DNA of 16,910 nt from Bacillota bacterium (GCA_029266295.1 JAQSXD010000091.1:1-16910); one strand, 5' to 3'. Counted from the first letter of the stretch, positions 1 to 7,359 are shown. Notes: generated by a model from the letters alone, not told the origin. Numbers and translations are program-made.

Positions 1-1
1 C

Positions 2-1387
2 AACACGAAGATTGGGCAGCTTATGGCTCGGATCACCAGTGATTTATTTGATGTTACAGAGTTTGCCCACCATTGTCCGGAGGAATATTACATTGCCATT
101 GTAAAAATCACCGTAGCCTTCTGTATTCTAGGTGCAACGAATCTATGGCTTACACTGCTGATCTTTGCATTATTCCCGTTTATGATCATTTTTGCAATGA
201 TATATAGTATCAAAATGAGAACCGCATTTAAAAATTCCCGAAATCAGCTGGGAGAAATCAACGCGCAGGTGGAAGACAGTCTTCTGGGTGTACGAGTGGT
301 TAAATCTTTTGCAAATGAAGATCTTGAGGCGGAAAAATTCAGAAAAGGCAATGAGGGGTTCCTCGATGCGAAAAAGGAAGTTTATAAGTACATGGCTGCA
401 TTTCAGAGCACGACCCGCTTTTTCGATGGTCTCATGTATCTGATCGTGGTGGTTGCTGGGGCGATTTTTATGATGAAAGGACTCATAACCCCCGGAGATT
501 TTATGGCATATCTCCTATATGTTGTCATGCTCCTTGCTACCGTGAGAAGAATCGTGGAATTCACAGAGCAATTTCAGCGTGGCATGACCGGTATCGAACG
601 TTTTATTGAGGTTATGGACGAAGAGGTTGAGATAAAAGATGCAGATAACGCAATTCCGGTACAGAAAGTCAGAGGAAATATACGATTTGATCACGTCAGC
701 TTCCATTATAAAGACAATGATGAGAATGTATTGACTGACATTAATTTCGAGATCAAAGAGGGAGAAAACATTGCTCTGGTGGGGCCGTCTGGCGCAGGAA
801 AAACTACACTCTGCAATCTCATCCTGCGGTTTTATGATGTAACAGCAGGTTCCATCCATGTTGATGGAATCGACATCCGAACTGTCACAACCCATAGTCT
901 GCGATCCCAAATCGGAATGGTTCAGCAAGATGTTTACCTGTTCTCCGGTACCGTGTACGACAACATTGAATACGGCAGACCGGGAGCAACCCATGAAGAG
1001 ATTGAAACAGCTGCCAGACTGGCAGGTGCCGACAAATTTATCGAAGAGCTTCCGGAAAGCTACAAGACCTATGTTGGCGAACGAGGTGTCAAATTATCAG
1101 GCGGGCAAAAGCAGAGAATCAGCATCGCGCGGGTGTTCCTGAAAAATCCTCCGATTTTGATCCTGGATGAAGCCACATCGGCTCTTGACAATGAGAGCGA
1201 ACGGCTGGTTCAGCAATCACTGGAAGAACTCACAAAGGGACGAACCACCCTGACCATTGCCCATCGGCTGACGACGATCAAGAATGCAACGAAAATATTT
1301 GTGCTCACCGATGATGGAATTGAAGAGTCGGGAAATCATGAAGAGCTGCTGGCAAAAGGCGGCTTGTACGCACGGCTTTGGATGTAA
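2..1387 (+). CDS. ABC exporter, permease-ATPase fusion (5' truncated by window edge)
   Basis: This is the C-terminal part of a half-transporter that joins a membrane domain to an ATPase domain and would work as a dimer in the cytoplasmic membrane. The frame is open from base 2. The first residues (NTKIGQLMARITSDLFDV) match the coupling region of the exporter transmembrane domain, so the true start lies upstream of the window and the ATG at 23 is internal. Membrane segments are visible up to roughly residue 190 of the visible part. The nucleotide-binding domain follows, with Walker A GPSGAGKTT, a Q-loop (GMVQQD), the signature LSGGQKQR, Walker B ILILDEATSALD and the H-loop histidine in IAHRLTT. 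The family is the lipid/multidrug/peptide exporter type (MsbA-like). The substrate cannot be told. It ends 8 bases before the convergent ilvN stop and has no functional link to it that I can see. Confidence 0.93.
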   Translation, partial: NTKIGQLMARITSDLFDVTEFAHHCPEEYYIAIVKITVAFCILGATNLWLTLLIFALFPFMIIFAMIYSIKMRTAFKNSRNQLGEINAQVEDSLLGVRVVKSFANEDLEAEKFRKGNEGFLDAKKEVYKYMAAFQSTTRFFDGLMYLIVVVAGAIFMMKGLITPGDFMAYLLYVVMLLATVRRIVEFTEQFQRGMTGIERFIEVMDEEVEIKDADNAIPVQKVRGNIRFDHVSFHYKDNDENVLTDINFEIKEGENIALVGPSGAGKTTLCNLILRFYDVTAGSIHVDGIDIRTVTTHSLRSQIGMVQQDVYLFSGTVYDNIEYGRPGATHEEIETAARLAGADKFIEELPESYKTYVGERGVKLSGGQKQRISIARVFLKNPPILILDEATSALDNESERLVQQSLEELTKGRTTLTIAHRLTTIKNATKIFVLTDDGIEESGNHEELLAKGGLYARLWM

Positions 1388-1395
1388 GGACAAGA

Positions 1396-1884
1396 CTATT
1401 GTAAAGCTTCTATCGCAACACTTCCCCCTCTGGCAATTTCAATGGGGCTATTGACCCTTGCGCGAAGGAGTTTTATTAGCTTGTCGTTTTCTTTTTCTGA
1501 CCGCACGCATTCCAATAAAATGGAATCTTTATTAAAATCCAATACGCTAACACCGTAAACCTGAGCGAATCGAAAGACCTCTGTTTTTTCAGCTTCCGAG
1601 CACTTTAGAACCTTGAGATACATCAGTTCTTTGCTGTGGGTTGGTAGATCGGTATAATCGATCACCTTGATCACCTCAACGACGCGGTTGATCTGTTTTT
1701 TGATCTGCTCAAATGTCGTATCGTCGCTGTATAGGCCGATTGTCATCCTTGAAATGGTCTCATCCTCCGTGGTACCTACAGTCAGGCTGTTCAGATTGTA
1801 GGATTTCCCGGAGAACAACCCGGAAATACGGGCAAGTACACCCACTTCATTCTCGACAAACAGGCAAAGCCATCGTTTCTTCAT
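1396..1884 (-). CDS. ilvN: Acetolactate synthase small (regulatory) subunit
   Basis: Regulatory subunit of acetolactate synthase, the first common enzyme of branched-chain amino acid synthesis. In this family it activates the large subunit and confers feedback inhibition, usually by valine. It is 162 aa, a normal length for IlvN/IlvH. An N-terminal ACT domain covers about residues 4-76, with the family pattern ENEVGVLARISGLF followed by YNLNSLTVG, and a C-terminal small-subunit domain follows. Its ATG overlaps the ilvB stop codon as ATGA, and GGAGG lies 7 bases upstream, inside the end of ilvB, so the two are probably translationally coupled and made in a fixed ratio. The gene runs into the convergent ABC transporter gene with only 8 bases between stops, and I see no hairpin terminator there. 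Confidence 0.95.
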   Translation of the reverse strand: MKKRWLCLFVENEVGVLARISGLFSGKSYNLNSLTVGTTEDETISRMTIGLYSDDTTFEQIKKQINRVVEVIKVIDYTDLPTHSKELMYLKVLKCSEAEKTEVFRFAQVYGVSVLDFNKDSILLECVRSEKENDKLIKLLRARVNSPIEIARGGSVAIEALQ

Positions 1885-3623
1885 AGAATCACCTCCTCCA
1901 TTTCGCTGTCCATAATCATTTCGGTAAGCGGGCTTCCCGGCGGGACAATTGGCAGAACATTTTCCTCCGGAGCAATCATGAATTCGATTACCGTAGGAAC
2001 GAAACGATTTCTTCTTGCTATCTGAAACGCCGCCTCTATCTCCTCAGGCCGCGTCACGCGAATGCCAGAGGCGCCATAGCTTTCTGCCAGCTTTACAAAA
2101 TCTGGAATATACGGCGGACAGCTGCTTCCGGGATTTCTGCACTGTGCTTTGCATTGCTTTCGATACCGCAGACAGGTACTGGAATAGTGCTTCTGATAGA
2201 ACAGTTGCTGCCACTGCCTCACATTACCGAGATGACCATTATTAAAGATACATACGATCACGGCAAGTTCTTGAACGACAGCGGTTGCCATTTCCTGAAG
2301 ATTCATCTGCATTCCCCCGTCACCGCATATGGCGATGACGTCTTTATTGGGGTTTCCCAGTTTTGCGCCCAATGCAGCAGGAAATCCATATCCCATGGTC
2401 CCCAGCCCCCCAGAGGTCAACATCATCCGGTTTTCATCCAGCTCCAAAAACTGCGTCGTCCATAGCTGATTCTGACCGACATCGGTCACTACAACAGAAT
2501 TTTGAAAGCTATGGTTTATTTGCTCAATGATCCTTTGGGGTGTAAGGCCTTCCTTCTTTCTCTTAAGCGGGTAAGCTTCTTTCCATCCTGTGATTTCGCA
2601 GAGCCAGGCCTCGCAGTCCAAACGGCTTGTTTTTTGCATCAGCAGTTCAATCGCTTTTCTCGCATCTGCCACGATGGGAATATCTACCTTGACGTTTCGG
2701 GAAATAGAGGCAGGATCAATATCAATATGGATCAATGTAATATCTTTTGCAAAGGTATCTGTCTTTCCCGTGATCCTGTCGTTAAAACGGGTTCCGATGG
2801 AAAGAAGCACATCGCAGCCACTGATGGCCCGGTTCGCTGCATAACTTCCGTGAATCCCAATATTCCCAATATACAAAGGATGGCCTGTTGGAATGGCACC
2901 CTTTCCCATAATGGTTGTAACAACAGGAATTCCGGTGGATTCCACAAGCTGTTTCATTTCTTTCTGCCCTTGCGCAATATTGACGCCGCCGCCGATCAAC
3001 AACAAAGGTCTCTTCGCCTGCGCAAGAACACCAATTGCTTTTTTGATTTGCCCCTCATGGACTGTGCTTCCGGGTTTATACCCTCTGAGCGCAACAGTTT
3101 CAGGATAGGTGTCATCTCCAAGAGCACGCTGGATATCCTTCGGCAAATCTACCACAACAACACCCGGCTTTCCGGTTCGCGCAATATAAAATGCTTTTTT
3201 AATGATTTCTCCTAGATCCTTACGATCTCGGACCGTCACGGAATATTTGCAGATATTCCGTGTGATGCCCACGATGTCAACCTCTTGAAACGCATCATTT
3301 CCAATCAGGCTTGTGGCCACCTGGCCCGTAAAGCAGACCAGCGGCACGCTGTCATAATTGGCTGTCGCAATGCCGGTGACCAGATTGGTTGCCCCCGGAC
3401 CGCTTGTTACGAGACAAACCCCTGTTTTTCCCGTGGAGCGTGCATAACCGTCCGCCGCATGGATTAAACCCTGCTCGTGACGCGGAAGAATCACTTCGAT
3501 CTCATTCTTCCCATATAGGGCATCGAAAAGATCGATTGCCTGACCGCCCGGATAACCAAACAAGATTTCAACCTGCTCTTCCTTCAATGCTTTTACAAAA
3601 AGCTCCGCACCTGAGATTTCCAT
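1881..3623 (-). CDS. ilvB: Acetolactate synthase large (catalytic) subunit with Cys-rich insert
   Basis: Thiamine-diphosphate enzyme that condenses two pyruvates to 2-acetolactate, or pyruvate with 2-oxobutyrate, for valine, leucine and isoleucine synthesis. It is 580 aa from the ATG at 3623, which has AGGAGG 5 bases upstream. An in-frame TTG at 3647 lies inside an operator palindrome and has no such site. Three domains are seen: the N-terminal ThDP (PYR) domain with catalytic E50 in PRHEQG, the central domain, and the C-terminal PP domain with GDGGMQMN (434-441) and NNGHLGNVRQWQ (461-472). Usual family members read close to NNGYLGMVRQWQ here, so two residues near the cofactor differ. Residues about 484-506 are an insert of roughly 18 residues with cysteines 484, 491, 495 and 502, placed just before PDFVKLAE. 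ilvN follows with a 4-base overlap, and a TetR gene lies upstream. Confidence 0.95.
   Translation of the reverse strand: MEISGAELFVKALKEEQVEILFGYPGGQAIDLFDALYGKNEIEVILPRHEQGLIHAADGYARSTGKTGVCLVTSGPGATNLVTGIATANYDSVPLVCFTGQVATSLIGNDAFQEVDIVGITRNICKYSVTVRDRKDLGEIIKKAFYIARTGKPGVVVVDLPKDIQRALGDDTYPETVALRGYKPGSTVHEGQIKKAIGVLAQAKRPLLLIGGGVNIAQGQKEMKQLVESTGIPVVTTIMGKGAIPTGHPLYIGNIGIHGSYAANRAISGCDVLLSIGTRFNDRITGKTDTFAKDITLIHIDIDPASISRNVKVDIPIVADARKAIELLMQKTSRLDCEAWLCEITGWKEAYPLKRKKEGLTPQRIIEQINHSFQNSVVVTDVGQNQLWTTQFLELDENRMMLTSGGLGTMGYGFPAALGAKLGNPNKDVIAICGDGGMQMNLQEMATAVVQELAVIVCIFNNGHLGNVRQWQQLFYQKHYSSTCLRYRKQCKAQCRNPGSSCPPYIPDFVKLAESYGASGIRVTRPEEIEAAFQIARRNRFVPTVIEFMIAPEENVLPIVPPGSPLTEMIMDSEMEEVIL
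3237..3262. repeat. Perfect 10-bp inverted repeat inside ilvB
   Basis: The arms CACGGAATAT and ATATTCCGTG pair perfectly around a 6-base loop (ttgcag). It lies in the ilvB coding sequence around residues 121-129. It could fold as an RNA stem-loop or be chance plus codon choice. No U-tract follows on either strand, so it is not a terminator. Confidence 0.4.
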
Positions 3624-3646
3624 TCTTTCCTCCTGTTGTGAAAGCA

Positions 3647-3666
3647 ATGCAAGTGTTCACTTGCAT
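3647..3666 (-). promoter_or_regulatory. Predicted TetR-type operator upstream of ilvB
   Basis: The minus strand reads ATGCAAGTGAACACTTGCAT, a perfect 9+2+9 palindrome ending 23 bases before the ilvB ATG. The same site, identical at 18 of 20 positions with both 8-base arms conserved, occurs in the tetR promoter at 4439-4458. That match, together with the tetR gene lying directly upstream, is the reason to call it an operator of the neighbouring regulator. Its position just upstream of the ribosome binding site and downstream of a possible -10 (TAATAT, 3675-3680) fits repression of ilvBN. Binding itself is inferred. Confidence 0.75.
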
Positions 3667-3674
3667 CCAGCGTA

Positions 3675-3680
3675 ATATTA
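3675..3680 (-). promoter_or_regulatory. Possible weak ilvB -10 element
   Basis: On the minus strand TAATAT sits 8 bases upstream of the ilvB operator. No recognisable TTGACA-like -35 is found 15-18 bases further upstream. That stretch is instead occupied by a long inverted repeat. Either the promoter needs an activator, or transcription comes from elsewhere, including read-through from tetR. Confidence 0.3.
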
Positions 3681-3709
3681 ATGGCACCATCTGGTTTGAC
3701 GGTACCATT
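3680..3709 (-). repeat. 12-bp inverted repeat in the ilvB leader/promoter region
   Basis: On the minus strand the arms AATGGTACCGTC and GATGGTGCCATT pair along all 12 positions (two as G-U) around a 6-base AAACCA loop. It could be an RNA hairpin or a protein-binding palindrome overlapping the place where a -35 box would lie. It contains TGGTACCG, which recalls the T-box antiterminator core. However, no terminator with a U-run follows, and only about 180 bases separate tetR from ilvB. A T-box is therefore not called. Confidence 0.5.
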
Positions 3710-3725
3710 TTAATTCTTCTACTTG

Positions 3726-3750
3726 GATCTGTCGTGAATAGATACAGATC
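3726..3750 (-). repeat. 7-bp inverted repeat in tetR-ilvB spacer
   Basis: The arms GATCTGT and ACAGATC flank an 11-base loop. It lies between the tetR stop and the ilvB control elements. There is no T-run after it, so it is at best an RNA stem-loop separating the two transcripts. Confidence 0.35.
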
Positions 3751-3804
3751 GGAAGATCGTTTATATACCCAAATGATTTATGAATAACGTTACGTTTACT
3801 CTTT

Positions 3805-4383
3805 TCAGGCCTGCTGTATCCCGGTCAGAAACAAGGATATGCTGTTTTTAATGTATTCTTCCTGCTTTACCCCTGTTAAGTCGTCTCCGAAGGATGCTTT
3901 CAGAAAAGTAAAACCAAAGGTGGCTGAAAACATGGTCATGGCAAGGGCTTCAAAATCATAGCTTCCGATTTTACCTTTCTGGTGCATCTGTTCAAAGTAT
4001 GAAACCAATGACTGAAGGAAGGCTTCGGGAATTTTCATAATATATGGCTTGGTCTCTTCATAGATCTGTGGAGCGCGCAGACCCACCGAAAGGCTGACAA
4101 AATCCTGTGTGACCCGCTCCAGATAATTTCTCATGAACATTTCCAGATCAGGCTGCAGTTCCCATTTCACATCCCGAAATACAGCCGGCGAGACATTTGC
4201 CCGCCATTTCTCCTGCTCCATTCCCGATAATACGATATCCTTCTTCCCGTCGAACTTTCGAAATATGGTGCATTCATTGACGTGGGATCTTTTTGCGATA
4301 TCCTTCGTCGTTGTTGCGACATAGCCCTTTTCCTTGATGAGTTCCATTGTGGCATCGATTATTTTTTGTTTGGTTTCGTCCAA
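3805..4383 (-). CDS. TetR-family transcriptional regulator
   Basis: DNA-binding regulator of about 192 aa. The N-terminal helix-turn-helix covers residues about 5-50 (KQKIIDATMELIKEKGY, then TTTKDIAKRSHVNECTIFRKF), with the family's TIFRKF recognition-helix end. The rest is a helical ligand and dimer domain that cannot be assigned to a subfamily. I chose the TTG at 4383 because a G-rich GGGGGGA lies 6-7 bases upstream. An earlier TTG at 4404 falls within the operator repeats and has no such site. The gene has its own strong promoter (4457-4485), overlapped by a palindrome that recurs before ilvB. The simplest reading is an autoregulated repressor that also controls ilvBN. The effector is unknown; a pathway metabolite or a branched-chain acyl compound is a guess. 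Confidence 0.88.
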   Translation of the reverse strand: MDETKQKIIDATMELIKEKGYVATTTKDIAKRSHVNECTIFRKFDGKKDIVLSGMEQEKWRANVSPAVFRDVKWELQPDLEMFMRNYLERVTQDFVSLSVGLRAPQIYEETKPYIMKIPEAFLQSLVSYFEQMHQKGKIGSYDFEALAMTMFSATFGFTFLKASFGDDLTGVKQEEYIKNSISLFLTGIQQA

Positions 4384-4400
4384 TGCTAATCCCCCCGTGT

Positions 4401-4458
4401 GCAAGTGATTATTCCATTGTGCAAGTGATTATTTCGTTATGCAAGTGGTTACTTGCAT
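4401..4458 (-). promoter_or_regulatory. Operator array upstream of tetR: three GCAAGTG units at 20-bp period
   Basis: Plus-strand GCAAGTG begins at 4401, 4421 and 4441, exactly 20 bases apart. The first two copies extend to GTGCAAGTGATTATT. The third is half of a full palindrome, 4439-4458 (arms ATGCAAGT and ACTTGCAT, centre GGTT on the plus strand). The palindrome overlaps the tetR -10 box by two bases. The other two copies are single half-sites spread over the 5' leader towards the ribosome binding site. Repeats on one helix face suggest cooperative binding. The full site recurs at 3647-3666. Confidence 0.75.
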
Positions 4459-4485
4459 TCTATCTTGTTTATACAGAACTGTCAA
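4457..4485 (-). promoter_or_regulatory. Sigma-70-type promoter of tetR
   Basis: On the minus strand a perfect -35 TTGACA (4480-4485) is followed by 17 bases and the -10 TAGAAT (4457-4462, 5 of 6 matches to TATAAT). Transcription would start inside the adjacent palindrome, so binding there would block it. Confidence 0.8.
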
Positions 4486-4523
4486 GAAAATTTAGCTCAC
4501 AGTCCATTGTTGTTTATTTGCTT

Positions 4524-4623
4524 TGTTGGACGATCAGAAGAACACGCGACCAAAGCCATATTCATATTCTTTAAAGTGCACCTTCAAACATTAGACTTTC
4601 GTCCAACATTTGGGGTGCACCTC
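4524..4623. mobile_element. Possible insertion-sequence remnant or MITE-like piece
   Basis: TGTTGGACGA (4524-4533) and TCGTCCAACA (4599-4608) are perfect 10-bp inverted repeats 65 bases apart. On the minus strand, from 4625, the sequence reads TGAGGTGCACCCC and then AAATGTTGGACGA. From memory this resembles the terminal repeat of IS150-like IS3-family elements. The stretch 4576-4622 can also fold into a long imperfect hairpin: GTGCACC pairs with GGTGCAC, and the inner arms run up to a GAAA tetraloop. No transposase reading frame is present. It lies in the spacer after the permease stop. It may be a decayed element end, or simply a structured 3' end. Confidence 0.35.
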
Positions 4624-4680
4624 AGTTTTCAGCTTTCACTTCAGTTATTAGCTTGCACTTCCGTTTCCAGCTCTTTACCC
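4624..4680. repeat. Three imperfect 19-bp tandem repeats
   Basis: Plus-strand units begin at 4624 (AGTTTTCAGCTTTCACTTC), 4643 (AGTTATTAGCTTGCACTTC) and 4662 (CGTTTCCAGCTCTTTACCC). The first two agree at 16 of 19 positions and the third is more diverged. The last unit overlaps the permease stop codon. No function is evident; it may be slippage-derived or belong to the adjacent element remnant. Confidence 0.5.
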
Positions 4681-6072
4681 TTTGTTATTTATAGGATATT
4701 CCATCTGCTTCAGTTTCACGTAGATAAAGAAGGGAATGCCGATCAGGATCAGCAGAAAACCATACATAACATACTCCGCCCCGGACCCGAAGACTGTGTA
4801 CACTGAGTAGTAAAAGGCGATCAAGCTGACGGTTCCTTTCCTAATAAAGTCCATGATGTTCAGCGGTCTTCGGAATTGTATTGACAACATCAGATCTGAA
4901 GCCGCTCCAAACGCATAAAAGACCAGGTAGGATACAACCGCCAGAAGCACCAGAAAATTATAGATGCTTATGCTCGTATTGAAATAGCTCAGGAACATGA
5001 CGACTGACATGAGAACTCCGTTGAGCAGCAGCGCGAAATCCGGTGTCCGATATTTTGGATGGGTCCGGGCAAACTTTTTAGGAAACAGTCCCTGCTCTCC
5101 CAGAGAGTAAGCAACACGTGCGCCGGACAAAATCCACGCGCCTATGCATCCGAAGGCCGAAATAACGACGCCCAGAGAAATCAATCCGCCGGCCCAGTAC
5201 CCGCCTGTAGCCTGTTGAATGATATCTGAAAAAGGTGAAGTTGAAGCAACCAGCTTATCCTGAGGCATATTTCCCGCCGCCAGGATGATGAGAATCAGAT
5301 AGATTAGGACAACAAATATCGTTCCGATCAATGTTGCCTTTTTCACCGTGGCAGCATCTTTAACTTCTCCTGCGTTGACACTCGCCCCCTCAAAACCGAT
5401 AAAGGACCAAAGGGCAAAGGCAACCGCGATGGGAAGCGTAGAGATTCCGCTTACGTCGGGACTGCTGACCGTGCTGTAATTTTGCGGATCAATGTGGAAC
5501 GCTGCGATTACCATAAAAAGCAGCAGCGGCACCAGCTTCACCAGTGTCAGGATCAGATTGAGGTTTCCCGCCGCTTTGACTCCAAAATAGTTGATGGCAG
5601 TATAAATCCAAATGACCACCACTGATAAAACGATCTGGCTGAGCGAACTGTTGGCCAGTGCGGGGAAGAAATATCCGGCGTAGCTGATTCCTCCTACGAT
5701 AATTGCTCCGTTTGCGATCCAGCACCCACACCAGTAGGACCAACCGACAATAAAGGCGGGCAGGTCTCCGAAGGCCTCTTTTGTATAAGCGACAGCGGAT
5801 CCCGTTACCGGGCTGCGCTCTCCCAACCGAGCAAAGGATACGGCCAGAAAGACCGTTCCGAGCCCGGTGATGACTAGTCCGAGAAAAGAAACTTTGGGGT
5901 TGCTCAATTGAGCGAACCCCTGGGGTAGCATATAAATTCCGGTACCGATCATCTGCCCCACGATGATGGCCATTGCGGACCATAGTCCGATTTCCCTTTT
6001 CAGTTGACCGGATTGTTCTCCGGAGCAGGTAGGGTTGGACGATCGATCCCTGATGTTCTTAATAAATTTCAT
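4675..6072 (-). CDS. APC-superfamily amino acid permease/antiporter
   Basis: Integral membrane transporter of 465 aa with about twelve hydrophobic segments. The first segment carries the APC hallmark GQMIGTGIYMLP, and GFEGASVNAGEVKD lies in the middle of the protein, as in the basic amino acid/polyamine antiporter (APA) group. The substrate cannot be set from sequence. Its place at the end of the amino acid catabolic operon suggests uptake of the amino acid that is fermented, or exchange of it with a product. It starts at ATG 6072, 51 bases after the MFS gene. The ribosome binding site is weak (AAGTTGG, GGTAAG), so expression may be lower than that of the upstream genes. It is the last gene of the ten-ORF run. 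Past the stop lie only repeats and a structured spacer, with no classic U-tract terminator. Confidence 0.85.
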   Translation of the reverse strand: MKFIKNIRDRSSNPTCSGEQSGQLKREIGLWSAMAIIVGQMIGTGIYMLPQGFAQLSNPKVSFLGLVITGLGTVFLAVSFARLGERSPVTGSAVAYTKEAFGDLPAFIVGWSYWCGCWIANGAIIVGGISYAGYFFPALANSSLSQIVLSVVVIWIYTAINYFGVKAAGNLNLILTLVKLVPLLLFMVIAAFHIDPQNYSTVSSPDVSGISTLPIAVAFALWSFIGFEGASVNAGEVKDAATVKKATLIGTIFVVLIYLILIILAAGNMPQDKLVASTSPFSDIIQQATGGYWAGGLISLGVVISAFGCIGAWILSGARVAYSLGEQGLFPKKFARTHPKYRTPDFALLLNGVLMSVVMFLSYFNTSISIYNFLVLLAVVSYLVFYAFGAASDLMLSIQFRRPLNIMDFIRKGTVSLIAFYYSVYTVFGSGAEYVMYGFLLILIGIPFFIYVKLKQMEYPINNKG

Positions 6073-6123
6073 AAGCTTACCAACTTTCTATACTTGAGAG
6101 AAATATTGGTTTGAACCATGGAT

Positions 6124-7359
6124 TTAATCCTGCATTTGTGCTGTGACTGCCCGTTTTCTGATATAGAAGGATGCGATAATACCGATGACACTGACAATTC
6201 CCAGATACAGGAATACATAGGTATACCCGCTTCCACCATACTTGTCGATCCAGGAGCCGAACAGCGTCCACATGAAGAAGTCGGGTGAATAGCCGATCAC
6301 GGATGCGATACCTACGGCGGTGCCCATTATGACGGCAGGAATCCTTGTCTCACTGGCGATAGAAAACATGATACCATACAATGCGAGACCAAACAAGCCG
6401 GGCAGCAGGGTATAATAGCTTACCAGGGTCACACTGGCCGTTGATGGGATCGCCAGTACGCCGAAATACAATAAGGCCAGCAGGGTGAACAGAATCATGA
6501 ACCAGCGGCTGGTGGAATGGAATACCTTGTCTGCAATCATGCCACTGACGGGTGCCAGTAAATAGAAAATATAAGTTCTGATGATGGACAGAACACCGGA
6601 TTCTTCCGGAGTAATACCAACCACTTCCGTCAGATATGGGGTAAACATGGTTCCTCCGCTGTATCCGACGGTATAGGCGGCAAAGATGATGAACGCAAAA
6701 ACCCACACGGTAGGATTGCGCAGCACTTCTCCAAGCTGGCTGACCTTGAATTCATTGATTTTCACATCGGTTCCGATATATAGCTTTTCCTTTACAAAAA
6801 TAAATACCAGCAGTGCGGCAATTAGCGTACTGGCTGCATAGGTCAACACACAGATGGTGAATTTTGCCGACCCGTCCGCACCCATGCTTGATAAATTCAG
6901 TGCCACGGAATTCACGATGGCGCCGGTTACGCCGTTGCCCAGATAGTAAAGGCCGAACAGGAATCCCTGCTCCTGCTCCGTACCGATCATACGGATAGTT
7001 TTCATCAGAGAGCCCCAGAACACAAAGGTTGTCGAAAATGCAAACAGGAACCAGATAATCAGAGCGGTTCCATAACCTGACGCAAGGGTGAGGATTCCAG
7101 TCAATATTGAGGTTGCAAGTAAAGAAATCAAAATGCACCTTTTCGTAGATAACTTGTCTGCGATCATTCCTCCAGGGATATAGAGGGCCATACAACCGAT
7201 GGCATAAGCTGTGGATAATACACCCAACTGCGTGTTGGTGATGGACAGGGCTTCAAGCTGCCAATCATAAAACACATAACGGATATAAGGGATCAGATAA
7301 ATGGACCCGCCGGCAACACCAAGAGACAGGATTGCCAGATACTTGCTGGTTCGACTCAT
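6124..7359 (-). CDS. MFS transporter
   Basis: Major facilitator superfamily carrier of 411 aa with two sets of about six hydrophobic segments and a cytoplasmic central loop (around VKEKLYIGTDVKINEFKVSQ). The loop 2-3 motif appears as GGMIADKLSTKR, and a matching GMIADKVFHSTSRW lies in the second half. It starts at ATG 7359 with AAGGAGG 5 bases upstream. It lies between the acyl-CoA synthetase and an amino acid permease. Export of the acid product or import of an amino or oxo acid would fit, but the sequence does not say which. Before it there is a strong stem-loop after the synthetase stop and then an A/T-rich leader. Confidence 0.87.
   Translation of the reverse strand: MSRTSKYLAILSLGVAGGSIYLIPYIRYVFYDWQLEALSITNTQLGVLSTAYAIGCMALYIPGGMIADKLSTKRCILISLLATSILTGILTLASGYGTALIIWFLFAFSTTFVFWGSLMKTIRMIGTEQEQGFLFGLYYLGNGVTGAIVNSVALNLSSMGADGSAKFTICVLTYAASTLIAALLVFIFVKEKLYIGTDVKINEFKVSQLGEVLRNPTVWVFAFIIFAAYTVGYSGGTMFTPYLTEVVGITPEESGVLSIIRTYIFYLLAPVSGMIADKVFHSTSRWFMILFTLLALLYFGVLAIPSTASVTLVSYYTLLPGLFGLALYGIMFSIASETRIPAVIMGTAVGIASVIGYSPDFFMWTLFGSWIDKYGGSGYTYVFLYLGIVSVIGIIASFYIRKRAVTAQMQD

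Noticed and set aside
1388..1395. Terminator between the convergent ABC transporter and ilvN genes
   Set aside because: There are only 8 bases between the stops and I found no hairpin with a T-run in or near them.
2502..3215. 237-codon open frame on the plus strand opposite ilvB
   Set aside because: It lies antisense inside a clear ilvB, its translation has no recognisable domain, and no ribosome binding site precedes it.
3623..3647. Earlier TTG start for ilvB at 3647
   Set aside because: It falls at the edge of the operator palindrome and would include the AGGAGG site as codons. The ATG at 3623 has ideal spacing and gives the usual IlvB N-terminus.
3624..3804. T-box riboswitch before ilvB, suggested by TGGTACCG in the leader
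   Set aside because: The motif is part of a simple self-complementary repeat. No terminator/antiterminator pair with a U-run and no room for a full stem I were found, and a protein operator lies between the motif and the start codon.
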